Made by a program: the position numbers and the translations under genes. Positions 1 through 13,539 of a DNA stretch of 64,000 nt are shown piece after piece. This DNA is from Hetaerina americana. Its lineage: Eukaryota; Arthropoda; Insecta; Odonata; Calopterygidae. Within the stretch, counting starts at the first letter, position 1. Every line of letters starts with the position of its first letter. The notes beneath the pieces were generated by a model. It ran no database searches, had not been told where the DNA came from, and worked only from the letters and a program-made list of their open reading frames with translations. The stretch spans positions 29,181,990 to 29,245,989 of the forward strand of contig JAKTNV010000001.1 of assembly GCA_022747635.1 (NCBI GenBank), read 5' to 3'.

Positions 1-2999
1 AGGGGAGCCGAAGGGTAAAAGGAGGGAAGGTTGTGCATTTCACGGTGAAAAAAAATGAACACCTTCAAATGAAAATATATTCAAGGCGGCTATTAATAAT
101 CTCCCGAGAAATGCATTTACGAAGTAACCGTAAAATTATAGTACAAAAACATCCCACGCGACTAAGACGGGGAAATCGATTTGACCGTGAGGATGGGCGG
201 GATCATTAATCTTGCATTCATTTGCTATATTTCGAGGTGTGCTTGAGAGAGGGTGCCATCTAGGGAGGCGGAGTGAGCAGAGGGAATGAGAATGGGGAGG
301 AGGGGTGGGGGAGAGTGGAACGGAGAGGGCGGGAGGGAGGGGAAAGGTAATAGAGATGTGAGATACACACCCTCTCTCTCTTTCTTGTCGGAGTCTGCGA
401 AGGACTCCCGAAGAGGGCGGAAATGCCTCGCATTCCGTACGGCATGCGTCGACGGCTATTCTTCTCCGCACCGCGGGCGACCCATCGCCCGGGCTATGAT
501 TTTTACGCTTACGTACTCTGTCTCACCTAGGTAGAGGGCAGGTAAACGCTCAAGGACGGATTTTTCGGGGTGAGAGGAACGGAGGATTTGAGGAGACATT
601 TGGGGAACTCCCTTGTACATACGTGTGATCCCAGCGGAAAGAAACTCGGAGATAAGACCCACTGAGTATTTTATGATTCCCTGGACGGGAAGACTTGAAC
701 CTGCCAGAGGACCAAACGAGACGAAATAAACTTTAAATTAGAAATTAGCACTATCGGACAATCAAAAATATTATATTCTACAAGCAAATGTGCACAAGGT
801 TCTCAGCCTCGGACATAAGAAGGAATACTATTGACGAGGCTTCATCAAAACATGACAAGTTGCCTTCCACTGAAGGCAAAGGGAACAATATCCTGTACCT
901 CAAAGACTTGTAATCAGTAGGCCGATAATTTAACTACGCTGAGGACTATTTAAGGTAAAAATAGGTTGCGATGTTAGGTATATTTGCGAAAGAAAATGTA
1001 AAGATGGAGACAAAAACTAAGCAGGTTAAATACCATGCCTCTATTATATATTCATGGATGAATATAATTATGCCTCAAAGAGAATTTGAAAATTTAACGT
1101 TATTTATTAAATTTGCAGTCATGACTCATTATTGACTTTTGATTGATCAATTGTCAATGCAATTCTAGCATGTGAATTAAAGCATCGTGGGTCTTCCATC
1201 TGGTCTACTAGAACACATTATTTGAACTAGTAAAAGGCCTGCAAACACGTTACTCACTTTTAACCCGCCAAGAAATCAACAAATCCTTCAATTTATGTCT
1301 TTGATACTTTCGGGAATTTTTTATTCTTGGCATCACTGAAGTGAATCATTTCCGCGTATTTTTCTTGCCAGAATGAATAACCTTCGCATGAATGAAAGCA
1401 GAAACAACGAGAAACAAAGCAGAAAAAATGCGAAACAATACGAGAGTGAACTACATGCAGAACAGAGGGTGACCAGGTATGGACCCAGAGGGCACTGGAA
1501 CTAGTCGTCGAGAGTGGAGTGCACTAGGCTGGCATCCATTCCTCTGCTGGTGCGGCTAAAATGACCGCACCGAGTCTCTCTCTCCTTCGTGAAGAGAGAG
1601 GTGGAAGGGACGCCGCGTTGGCCATCTATGGACATGGAAGCAAGTGGGCGTCTGCTCTAGGGAGGCCGAAAGACCTCTGAGCGGTGAAGGGAGAGGTGTT
1701 TGTGTGTGATGGAGGGGAGTGGGACCGCGGGAAGTGAAGATGGGAGGGAGGGGGGATCTGTGGAAAGGGTCCATTGAGTTGGATAAAAATTCATCGTAGC
1801 CACTTTGGCGGATTTTGCTCAAAGACAGGGTGGAAGACTGCAGAACTACTGAAGCATTGATATCCTGAGTTTGGGGTTCCGTGAAAGGAACTCGTTAAAA
1901 ACTAATCGTTTACGCGAGAAGTAACAAAAATGGTAGTCCAGTATAACGTAAGAGAGAAGGGGTTTGGGCCTCTAATAAAATTAAAAGTTGAACACATATG
2001 TCGAAAAACGCCAGGAGAAAGTAATGTCAAATAAGACCAATTTTTACTGCAGAAATAGTTTTGGATATTTTTAGCAAACGCTATGAGTTTGAAATGTGCT
2101 TCAACGGAGGAATTAAGATTCCAGTTCTCCGCTTCATCTAGAATAAAATAACAATCACGGTTATTTGTTTGGATGATGGAGCACGTTATGAATATGCTCC
2201 TTGATCTCTCCATCGCGCAAAATTTCACCTTTGCGATATCTGTGAGTGGACGAGCAATCAAAAAGCACAAGGTTAGGGTCCTTTCAGAGTGCGATAAAAT
2301 GGAATCAAACGTTTAGAACTTGTTTTCTCAAGGGAAGACGCCAACATTGCCAACCTCTCGGATGAGAATACAGGTATGGAGCACCATTCAATAGCGTGAG
2401 ATACGAGACGCGTGGGATAAGGGAAATGGCATATCCCTAAGTGAAACGGAAGGCACGCCCGTGCGCTTAGATTATTGTTTGAAGAGAGAAGCACGAGAGA
2501 GGAAAGGCCGACTTAAACCATTTCTGAAATCTGGACGGTTCTCATTGGACCGAAAAGGATTTTTTTTGGAGATCGAATTTAAGTGTTCACATCGGACAAA
2601 ACAGTCGAAGAGGATTACGCTTTCAAATTGTTTCTGACGGGACAACAGCGTAGCCGTTCACGAGTGACTCTCACTTTTCAATTTTCATGAAACGGATAAC
2701 AAACATCTACCACGACCTTTTACGGGAAAGAATATGAAGGAGATTTCCCACGGGAAGGACAATGAGACTATTTTGACAATGCAATATAAGGCATGAATAA
2801 CATGAGTGTATTGCTTAAATATTTGGCCTTAGTCGCAAACAAAGTTTTCGGACGACTTCGTTTAAGTTACATAAGCAAGTTAAAAAAATATTTCATTATT
2901 TGGGATATTACGATTTTGTTTTACTTCTCATTGATACAACTGGTTCCGCCAATAACATAGAACCTGGAGTTCACGTACACGCACTCCCCTTTTCTTCGC
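1..2999. other. AT-rich non-coding DNA with two GC islands
   Basis: No gene is recognised. The island at 240-660 is GA-rich on the plus strand. It then turns CpG-rich around the self-complementary CGGGCGA...TCGCCCG (near 475-495). The island at 1500-1780 is purine-rich with GAGAGAG. The open frames of 80-120 codons here overlap on both strands and are compositional. If the Hr4 reading is right, this is intron or 3' of the window's known exon. Confidence 0.6.
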
Positions 3000-5770
3000 A
3001 ATTCCGTGCTGCTTCTCACGAGCCCAAGGATAATTACGAAAGTGATATCCGGGCAACCCATTGACGAGAGATTTTTCCTCCAAAATGCCTCCCCTACTTC
3101 GGCGGAATGTTACGGCTACGAGCTCGCGGATTTGGACATCCCCCAGTCCTGTTCTGGGTCGCGGGAATCGACGTCCGTCGCCGTCTCCACCCTACCTCCC
3201 GAGGGCTTTCACTTTCTCGAGATACGTGAAGGATCCGAGAGACGTGGCAACGGTGCCGGCGACTCAACTTGAACATGCTGCGGCCGCATCATGCCGCTGT
3301 CGGAGGTCATGACATCCCGACAGAAAGGGACTAGTGGCAACAAGACGGCTACCTGTTCGGTGACTTCGGAAGGGTAACTCGGTGGCGGCGAAGGCGGACG
3401 AATCGGTCGATCGGAGTGAGCTTAATTGTAGCTGCCATTTTCTGTGATCCTAAACGAACTGAATTCTGCGATTTGGCTACAAATTGCGAGCGAAAACACG
3501 TCACGCCCGTTTGGAAACTCGGTGATCTTTTAACTACCCTCCGGTTACTCAGAAAGCCAAAAGGCATGTAATGAATACTTAAAGACCGCAACTCATTTTG
3601 TCAGAAGAGTATGTGGTTACATTAGATAAAAAAACGACTGACGATTAAATGGAAAAACTATATGGAACTAGTTACTGCTAAGATTTTAATATATGATATC
3701 TACCAATGTGAAGCAAAGCATCGGTCGGCAGTTGATGAACTACCTACAGGCATGTCTAACGTTTGCAATGGGCGTTAAAATATGCTAACATTCACTTTTT
3801 TCTGTTTGGAAAAAGATGGAACCAGGGCTATAAGCTAAGTAGCACAATGATAACAATTCTTCCAGAAAGACTTTCAATTCATATACTATGCAATGAAAGT
3901 ATCCAAGCAGGATTGAAATAGTCATTCGAGTCTTCACTATTGTTTGGGGAATTTGTATATATTCATTGACATCTCTTCAGGTCGGTGAAGAATAAGGATC
4001 TTGGAAGCGTAAATATTCTGGATGAAGCGTCATGCGCACCGAGACGCAAATAAATACCGAAATATCAGCTTGACCTTGGCTGCGTTGTTGGAAAAAATCA
4101 AGCGGTATCCGTGACGCGTTAAATTCGCCATTCGATTGGGAAAGTTGGTGTTATGAGGACGAGTGATTCGTGGATTTGTTGACATTTCATGGAGTTCGTA
4201 AACTTGAATGGTGGGAGAAAGGTCAAATAATTGAAGTGAGATCGCATATTATGGGTTCTGTGATGGGGAGCTTGGAGTTGGAAAAAACAACTCGTCACAA
4301 CGTGAGTACCGAACGGGAGACTTGAACGCCACATTCTTAATCCGCAAAACTTAAGGTGAAAATTATTTAATATTGATGATTTGAAAGTGTTCATCTTGAT
4401 TGATTTCAAATTTAAGGCTCTTAATAAACATCGTTTCAGACAGAAAATATCCTGCTCTGATCTGCGTCGCGAAAACCTTTGAAAAATAGCTGTCAGCTCG
4501 TTCAAGAGAACTTATCTTGCCTGGTGGTAATTATCACGGTGATTTCACCTGACCAAATATGAGAGGAATGCGAAGTGTGGAAGAAGCCCACGCCGCGGAA
4601 AGATAGACAGAAAATTTACGAAGTACTTGACTCAAACTCCCCGTCGAGTAAAATGCAAAGGACAGCCAAAACATTTTAATACACATAACGCGTTTCTTCC
4701 TTTAATTTTTCTCGCCACCTGTGTGTCAGAAAGATACCTCATTGCCTCGCAACCCTCGCATTGAAATAACGCTATGATGTGCGAGGACATCTTTTCCTCC
4801 ACATCTCCGCAACTAATCCCCGAACCTCCTGGCTGACACGAACCGCGATTCCCCGGTCCCACCACATCCTGACTCGCGCGACGCCGACGATCGCCGGGAC
4901 CGCTGGAGCTCCCGAGTCGCGTGCACTCGCGCACGGATGATAGTGCGTTTCCTCCACTGAGCGCCCAAGGATGCCGGAGCCTCGTGGGCAATTTCGTAAC
5001 GAATCGGAGACAGGTTCAACCACTCCGCCCTCAGGTGTAATGTGTGCGGTTCCGTGCCAGGAACTTCCCGCCCCCGACACCTCATCCGCACCCTATCCCC
5101 ACTCCAATGCAAAATGCGCGAACGCTGTGGTCGTGTGGTGACCGAGCGAGGGGCGGCAGGGGGGGACGCCTTTGCGAGGGACGAGGTTGTATCAAAGAGA
5201 GAGATGTGGAAGGGGGGTTTATGAAAAAGGTGAGGAGGACTTTGAGTAGTTATAGAGTTGGGAGAGGAGGTGGAGTTAGGGAGGAGGAGAGAGCGGTGAG
5301 TGGCATGGGGTAGGGAATGAAAAGGGTCCTTGAGGTGAAGCTGTGACCTCAATTTTAGATTCTGCGGAGGTGTACGCAGCCGGTGAATGAGGGTAGGGGT
5401 GTGCTAAGATTAAATAGAGTGAGCATTAACATCGTAAGTGGTATGGGAAAGAGAGAGAGCGAGGCAATAGGGGGACTGAAGGAGGAACAGGGTTGTTGAT
5501 GCCGATCCGATGGACATGATAGAAGAATCATTCGACTCCGTGGGTGTGCGGGATAGTGAGGGGGAATGAACGGAGGGATAAGCTAAAATAGAGGCGAGGG
5601 CCTCATCAAATGGAAGACTGAGGTGAGAGAGCGGAAGATGGGAGGGAGTGGATGAAGGTGAGTCGAGGAAGGCTGTGGTTGAGCAATTGACAGAGACAAG
5701 CGTCGACTCCTTGCAGACCGACAACAATGCAGACGGCGAAGGGGACAATAATTACCCACCCACTCCTCCA
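3000..5770. other. Two CpG-rich islands in AT-rich DNA
   Basis: 3000-3420 and 4790-5340 are rich in CG dinucleotides, and 5150-5700 is strongly purine-rich on the plus strand. The stretch 3421-4789 between them is ordinary AT-rich sequence. The overlapping frames of up to 179 codons at 4632-5352 disagree with one another and match no family I know. Confidence 0.55.
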
Positions 5771-8169
5771 CTCGACACGGTCATTGGATGAAGTAAACGA
5801 GTGCTTCGTTTGAAGTAATAAAATAGATCCCGACGCGGCTTAATGGCATAGGAGGAACGCTATCTTGAATGGCTTACACGATGAAAAAGCATGATACAAA
5901 TCACGTGATAATTGAGTCCTCGAGGTCGTTAGAGGTTTTCAAGTTTAATTTCATCGAATAAAATGGATGAGGGATTATGAATTTTTTGGTGCGCAAGCTA
6001 TATTGACCAATTGCGGTCGAAACAGTACAAAGAAAAAGCGCCTTGGATGCGGTATTAAATGAAAAAATATGGCCATAAATTGCGCACCCACGTTTGTTGC
6101 CGCAACCAGCAAATACGGTGCGGCGTTACTCGGAAAAAATAATCGATAAGGACGCAAAAGTTAATTCCTTTCCTATAACTGTTTTTTATTAGTTACGAGT
6201 GTCTCAGTAAATTGAATGGATCCAATTTAGTGTACCGATGACAAAAAAATTTCTATTTTGATAAAACTATCTCTACTTACGATCTCTCAGTGCGAAAGAA
6301 TAGCATTGTTGTAAGAGAATATTTAATTGATGCGTTATGAAGAGACCTTCTAATTAATTCTCTGATGATGCCCCAGTTCAGGGCCGGAATAATATCTTTG
6401 GTAAGGCGCCAACACTTAAGCCGGAACGCTCCCTAGTCGGTCGACCCGACCGTTAACCTCGTAGTTAAAGAGAAAAATATCTGGTGATCCTATGCCCATA
6501 GTATGATACTCGATCATCGCGCAGAATTGCATATTTCCTTATGTTCTGTGCGAGAAACTCACCGCAGCCTCAAACTGTCCTCGCCACAAAGATTGAACGC
6601 AATCGGGGAAACGTGACCGAAAAGTTTTCCGTTTCTAAATTTTGTCGGTGTGGTGAATGAGAATAAGGTAAAGGGCAAGGTGAGAATGACTAGTAAACAA
6701 GACGAAGGGCGGGAATGGAAGAGAAGGGCGAATGGGGCGTCAGAGCAGGAAGGGGAGAGAGGGAGGAAAGATGGGGGGAGAGGGAAGAACGGAGGGGAGG
6801 TAGAAACTCTTGAGACGCATATCGGAGGAGTGGCGAGCACCTCTTTGTTTTGGTACACCGAAAGTAGACTGTATTTCACTCTTTAGAAGTTCTGCTCTTT
6901 CATAACCGCCAAAAACAGATGAAAACAAGCTAGGTGACAACAACTGGCTGTACGGAAACAAACGTGGGAGAATGGGAAGGGGGAAACGGAGAGAGAGTGT
7001 GGGAAGGAAACAATTAAAAATTTTCGATCCGGGTGGATAAATTTCGATGTGAGGTGACCTTGCCTGCCGCGGTAACTTATTTCCAGAATTGAAAGGACGG
7101 ACTCGTAGAAGTCAGTGCTGTTCAAAACCGTTGTTCTTTATGCAGTTTAGTTCCCGGGGGCTTTTTTTCCTATCATGAAATTATATTAATGGGACAATTA
7201 GGACCTCATCTTTCCTCAAATCTGTCCCGAGAAGTTCGTCCACAAGGTCTTGGAGATTTGGTAATGACCTCTACATCACAAACAAAAACGTAGACGCCCA
7301 CCAAAAGGGGCGGGACGCACTATCTACCGGGCGTTTTGCGTTCAAAATTGATGATCCTGAGTCACCACATTGCTGAAATCGTACGACATTCGAAACTGTA
7401 TGTGCCACGTGGTCATGGTTGCATTTTGGCACCCAAATAATTTCCTTTAACCGTGACGGCTTTCAAGCCCTAAAATGCCAACATCACCCTATTAAGCAAT
7501 TATAACAATCCTATCTCCAGTTAGGTTTGGAATTAACGCCACCTGTGTGCCGTGGACACGGCAAGAAAGAGGCAAGTTGCAAGACTGGATTTATAAAGAT
7601 GAATAAAACGTGTTGCTTATACATAAACGTGTTGGCGGATACGATCGGACAGTACGCAGGACAAATACGAGCCTTACAAAGTTGGGCGAAGGGAAATAAG
7701 AAACAGCACGATCAAGAAAGAAGATTCCACTTCGACGATAAAATTGAAATTCAAAGCTCAGGGCGTTATCCGGCAAAAGCACTCTTTTTATGTGCTCACC
7801 GCACCACGCTAAGGTTATGGAGAAAGTGGAAAATGCTTTGAATCATCCAAGTTTCTTAGATTTATGCAGTGATTGGATCAAGAACAACACGGTAGGTACA
7901 GTCCTGACCTTTTGATTTCTATCTGCGGTAGTAGTAGGCAGAATTGTACCGTAAACAGAGCATCCCAACTTAATAAATACGACTATTTAAGGATTGCTCA
8001 AACTAAAATATTGTTTGCTAGACACCATGAAAAGGAGTAAATGTTCACATAATAGGAAGAAAGATGCGCAAAACACGCGCAGCACCTATTTACGACAACT
8101 GTGAAGCTCAAAAGAATGCGACTTCTTTAGTCCTTCATTTGTCGGGTGGATTCACTACGACTGCTCTCA
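5771..8169. other. Mostly AT-rich, no gene seen
   Basis: The only compositional feature is a plus-strand purine tract at 6640-6800 (GGGAGAGAGGGAGG type). A 104-codon plus frame at 7527-7841 has ordinary composition but no recognisable motif or flanking splice pair. I do not call it. Confidence 0.5.
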
Positions 8170-8790
8170 AACACGGGCCAAGGATACACAGAAAGGTAAA
8201 CGAAAAACACCGCCTAGGAAGAAAGAGGCGAGGGAAGGAAGCGAGGAGAGAGGGGTGGGAGACTGGGATTCGACCCTGGACCCGCCTTCACCCTGGCCAC
8301 CCAAACAAACGCTACGTCGCCCGCCTGAATTCACGACAACGTCCCGTACAATCTCGAGTGGAGGAGGGGTGATAGTCGAGAAATGGTGGAGAACGAGAGA
8401 GAGCATGGGAAGAGGCGAAGAAGGGAGTGGGAGAGCACGGGAGTTTTCGGACTTTCTTTACCTTGACTTTTGAGTGGTTCCTACGCATTACCCGTGCATA
8501 CGCTCGCCCGCTTCGAATGCGCAGGCGCCTGACATTGGGGAGGCGGAGAAAGTGGCCCGGAAAGGAGGGGAGGTGGGAAAGAGTGGGTTGGGGAATGTTT
8601 GCGTGTGTGTTCAGAACCCGCCCGCTCTCTTTGGAGGGAGTGGGGGGTCGTGGGTGAAAACAAATTTCGCGGCCGGGCCGAAACTAGCCCGCTCGGGAGA
8701 GAGCGAGTGGGAAAATTTTCACCGGGATCGGCCGGAGAACCATGGGGGGCGAGTGATGAGCCAGCGCTAGCGGGGAACCTCTCGAGGAAG
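8170..8790. other. GC-rich, purine-skewed island
   Basis: Long AGGAAG/GGGAGG runs on the plus strand give way to a CG-rich end (GCGGCCGGGCCG, GCTAGCGGGG). Six frames of 66-115 codons overlap on both strands, a mark of composition rather than coding. It is a possible unmethylated regulatory island. No core promoter element stands out. Confidence 0.45.
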
Positions 8791-11700
8791 GTCCCCTGAT
8801 AAAAAATGACGAGCTCAAGTAAGTGCAATAAATTTTTTAAATTTCACTCCCTAGTAATAATTCCGCCCGTGGGAGCGTCTGGAGCAATTGTAGAAGAGCG
8901 GCCACGGTGCTAAAAGCAGTGGAGCCAATTAAGGCGAATAGTTGAAGGACGTCGATGAAAATCTGCGTGAAAAAACAGCTCTGGCATTTTTGTGTGAGAA
9001 ATTAAGGTGTAATTGTGATGAAAATGTAGTTTAATGGCGGAATTTTAGGGTGATTAGAATTCCGTTCCGAATCAAATTTGACTTTTGTCAATAAATTAAT
9101 TTGATTCACAATATCCTATTGCTACATATCCATCGTTGAAACAATATGACCTTATCCAATGATTGTCGGTGTCTCTCGATACACACGTTCTCATTAAAGA
9201 TGGAGTTTTAAAATATAAAAAATGACTATAAATAAATGCCATTTAATGGGTCATACAACTGGAATTAATAATTTTATGATTGTTATTTATGTGACCATGT
9301 GACGGTCAAAGAAGTTGGCTCAGTGTTTTCTTTCTTGATTATGTGGTGTGTTCAATCTCCAAACACTTGTCACTAACCAATAACTGTAATTACTCGTTGA
9401 CTTCGCGGAAACCATTCACAGGAAAACGCCAGAGATACCTACTCTATTCGTCCTAGGGTCCAATTTTTTGAAAAATATCTGTCCATTAATTGGGCTTGGG
9501 AATCTTTATTTTCTTATATGTACCATCATATCAATCCTTCACGTGGTGTTTGTCATACAACTACGTTAAGACGAAAATTATTGGCTGAACCTTCCCAAAG
9601 TCTGAAAACGACACAAAAATAGTCACTGAGAAGGCAAATAAGCCTACCTTCCTTAGGTAATGAGTAAGATCAGATACTAATAGTATTCCATGGCTGAAAA
9701 TCAGTTATGAAGAACGCAGAAAAATCACCGTCCTTCATTCGATAGATGATGACGTTTTAATAGGATATTAATTTCGAATACTCCTTGGTCGGTTCTCAAG
9801 GAAGTGGGCAAGGCCGTATGATTGTCTAAATCCAACCACTGAAGTTCCAAGCAATTTACTCTTAGCTATGCCACATCAAGCGTACTATAATAAAGTTCTA
9901 CGGACAGTTCATTTGCGCTCATGAAGTGTCAACTCAGAAACCCTTGATGGTTCTCCGGAAAAGCTATAATTCATTCCGTTATTATTTGTGCAAACAATGC
10001 CTGCGGAGTTTGAATATTTACGTTATACGGAATTACTGGTTCGGGGTATTCTCGGGAAGATCCCACGTAGACTTATCAATAACTGTTTCTCGTAGGCTCA
10101 CTACATAAACAATATTTCCAATGTGATGATTATCCGCCTATTCTGTGATCGTATCATTGCAGGAAGAATTCGAGAACATTGACCGTTTGATGGTATCTTC
10201 CGGGGATCACAATAACCGATAATTTACCTTTTCTGTGTGTGATAACATTCATAAGGGTAAGAGGGAAGAGTCAACGGCCGAAATCAGGAAATGTTGGCAT
10301 TTTCCTTCCTCGGAGGGATGGGGAGAGAGGAGAAAAATTGAAAGGATGGGGATACTCGCGAACGTTTTTCGGAACTTAATGTGGGCGGGAAACGTCTCCC
10401 TTCCGCGATCTGCCTTCAATCAAGTCCTTGCGATAGCGATCAACCCACACGATACAGGATGTGGAAACCCGCGTCCTTACGCGGAGCACAAAGGAAAGAC
10501 ACATCGCTGGGTGAGTAAATAAAAAAAATGGGATGTTGAGTCGGAGAATTCCATTAAGATCAAAAAAATCAGAAGAAGGTGCAGAGAATCGCGAAAATAA
10601 AAGGTCATGCAGATTATTTAAATATGAATGTCCCTGTTGACGTTTAGCGCGGCATTTACGGAGGGGCAAACGACTAGATAAACAATGTTGGGAGACGCTA
10701 CAATATAATCCCGTGGTATCAACCGCAAAGCCTTAAGCCGTACTTTGGAAATGGCGAGAGATTGCATGGGGAAGTTTGGCAATGCCAATTCCATAAGCCT
10801 TCGATTGAGTGCATTTTCGACCGGACTATAACACGATAAACAGCACCCGAGTAAGGGAGAAAGACTAAATGTCGTTATAGTTAAGCTGGATTAGATCAGA
10901 AGCACAGTTTTTTTCCGTCTAATTTTCTGAGAAGTCTCTATGAGAGATTCCGCAAAAACATAAAAAATCGTCCCTCAAACTACAAGAAGGGCCCAGAGGC
11001 CTACCTAATTGAGAAGAATATGATACTCGAATACATTGCTGACATCCTGGAATAATTAACCGTTACGATTCATTTAGAGTAACTAAAAATTACCATGCAG
11101 AATATGATGATTTGGTCGAATAAATAACATTCCAATGTTTACCGTGTGCTGTGCTGTTTCAATAAAGCGAATTAAGGACATTTAGGACTAAATCAACGTC
11201 CACGAAAAAGTCCAAAATAATTCCGTCAACGGAGCATAATTCACGTAGAAGTCTCCCTGAGACAATCACAGGCAATGAGGGCAAAGAATGATGCACAAAA
11301 TGAGAGAAAAGAAAAAAATCAAAACAGCATTGAGTGGGAAAATCGAACAATATGAATAATTACTCTTAGGAAAGGTGAAAGGAGAAACGAAAATAGAGAA
11401 AGTACCAGAGGAAGACCGTGGGAGAAAAGTCTAGGAAAAAGTGAGAAAGCCACAAGTGTCTAAATAGCCATGGGGTCAGAGGTTTCCGGGGCAATTTGTA
11501 TGGAATGTGGAAGAACGGAATATCACACAACTTAAAGCGTGAGAACTGAAGACTTACGATGACCCCAGCGCAAAACGCAAGTCTTCCTCCCTTCGAAAGA
11601 CGCGTCGGGATCTGACAGCGTCCCGCAGTTTGAATGCGTTCACTCGTGAGATCCACGGGTTAGGGAAGCTCTTGTTTTGGTTGCTGACCCCCAGACAAAG

Positions 11701-13539
11701 CCAGTGGAGACGACGGATGAATTGAGAGAGGGAGAGAGCGACCGATTCGCGGCGTGGAGCAAAAGGTCGAGGTGGGAGCAAAAGAGGGGTCGACGGACGG
11801 ATCAAGCGACCGGCCGAAAGCAACTTTCCAAGGCGGAGGAGGGTGCGTGCGTGAGAGCGCGTGGAGAAGAGGAGGGTGGGGATCGAGAGGGGGAGGAAGG
11901 AGGGGAAGAAAAGTGAAAATCTGCGGACGACTTCTTTAAAGGCTATCGCCGACTCACGGCCCTTAGACTTGGATCCTTAGACTAAACAGCGGGGAGTGAG
12001 AGGATGTGGGGTAGCAGAAGGTGGAGGGTTCAGAGGGGAAATACTTGCAATTATCTCGGAATCGTTGGTGATGAAAGAGCTCTTCACCATTGCTACTAGG
12101 TAGCCAATCCACATTCCTTGAATGACGTCAAGTATCTACCATACTGACCGCATTGTAGGTACTTAATGTTTCAGTATAGGGGAAAAAATTGAGAAAAATA
12201 TTGGCTTATTGGGTTATTTTAGCTGATTAGTCTGCTACAGGTAAAAGATGCATCTTTTTTACGATTATTTTTTGATCATATTTTTTTCGAAATTAATGTA
12301 CAACTAAACTGAAACCGAGATTCATTTAACGGAGTGATTTTAATGTTTCTGTAGACGCGAAGCATTACTAATATCCTCAAGACATATCATCAGCTTGCAT
12401 GAAGGTAACGAAGGTACCAGGTTTCTACCGGCTGTGAAGTTCTAATCGTTCTTAATTACGCTTACATGAGGGTTTTAGCTGTGGTAGGCCAACAGCAAAC
12501 TAAGAGATGAGATTCTGTCGTACCTTAATTATGCCTGAATGCGATTTGAATGATAATCGTGGGCAAAAATATAAATATCACGAAACAAAATGTGGTTAAG
12601 ATATCGTAGCAACATTTGATATTATCTTCCACTTTTTATTTGTCTATTTTCCCTTTGTTAGAAGTGAAACATTAGGTTCTCCAGTTTGGAATTCTTACAA
12701 TTTATCACTTCTCTGGATGAACAGATGGCAAAACACCTCTTTTAACTTTGAAACGGAATCATTCACTAGAGTAGCAAATGATTCTCCCTCGTGGAGAAAA
12801 TTTTCGATGTGGCCTTTCTTACTTTAGACTCCAAAAATATACCAACTCAGTTATGTTAGTGAGCATATTTGTGTATGAAGTGAACAAACCAAAGCTTACA
12901 GAATGTGAAGGTCAACATTTATTAAATGATCATTACGTGACTAATGCTGGGGTGCCCTTATGTTTACCACATTTATTCAAGAAAGGAATCTTCAAAAGAA
13001 TTTCGGAATGTTTTGGAATGACGTTCGACGTTTTTAATTGACAAATCAATATATTAAAATTAGGGCCGTACGGCGTATGCAAATTTAATTTAGTCTCCTT
13101 TTGAGGAAAGGCAGTGTGGTTCACTGGTCTTGAGATGCATTCCATTTCATTACTCTTTAAATATGAAATCAAATAATCAGGCTCCATGTAAAGTACTCCT
13201 AAACAATGTTCAACCTATACCTCTTTTGAAGATGAGGCTGATACCGAAAAACTCAATCAATACAGATAATAATGAACCGAGTGTAAAAATGAATGAATGA
13301 ATCTGTGGATATCAATTTTGGTTATAAAAGATGACTTCAATCAATTAAACTATCAAAGACAACGAAAATTTCTTCCTAATTTCAGGTCAACAGATATGAT
13401 TTAAGGCGAATATAACATAGCATGTACTTGGTGACAAAATTGGTAAATTAGCCTCATGTTTTGTCAGATCTCTCCCAAACGATGTCTTCGTTCACAGTTA
13501 AATGTACAGTTTAAAGAAAAGATAAAAATCACCCGGGAA
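8791..13539. other. AT-rich DNA with islands at 10260-10510 and 11560-12050
   Basis: The island at 11560-12050 is G/A-rich on the plus strand and contains GTCGACGGACGG. The rest (8791-10259, 10511-11559, 12051-13539) is AT-rich. I see no gene, tRNA or transposon end in it. Confidence 0.5.

Noticed and set aside
692..701. Box B-like GGTTCAAGTC on the minus strand, suggesting a tRNA or SINE
   Set aside because: The flanking bases do not form a T-stem, there is no box A at the right distance, and it does not match the SINE family in this window.
6361..6400. CTGATGATGCCCC...GGGC hairpin, similar to the hammerhead-like motif
   Set aside because: The second core box reads GGAATA instead of GAAA, and there is no stem III. 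It is more likely coincidence.
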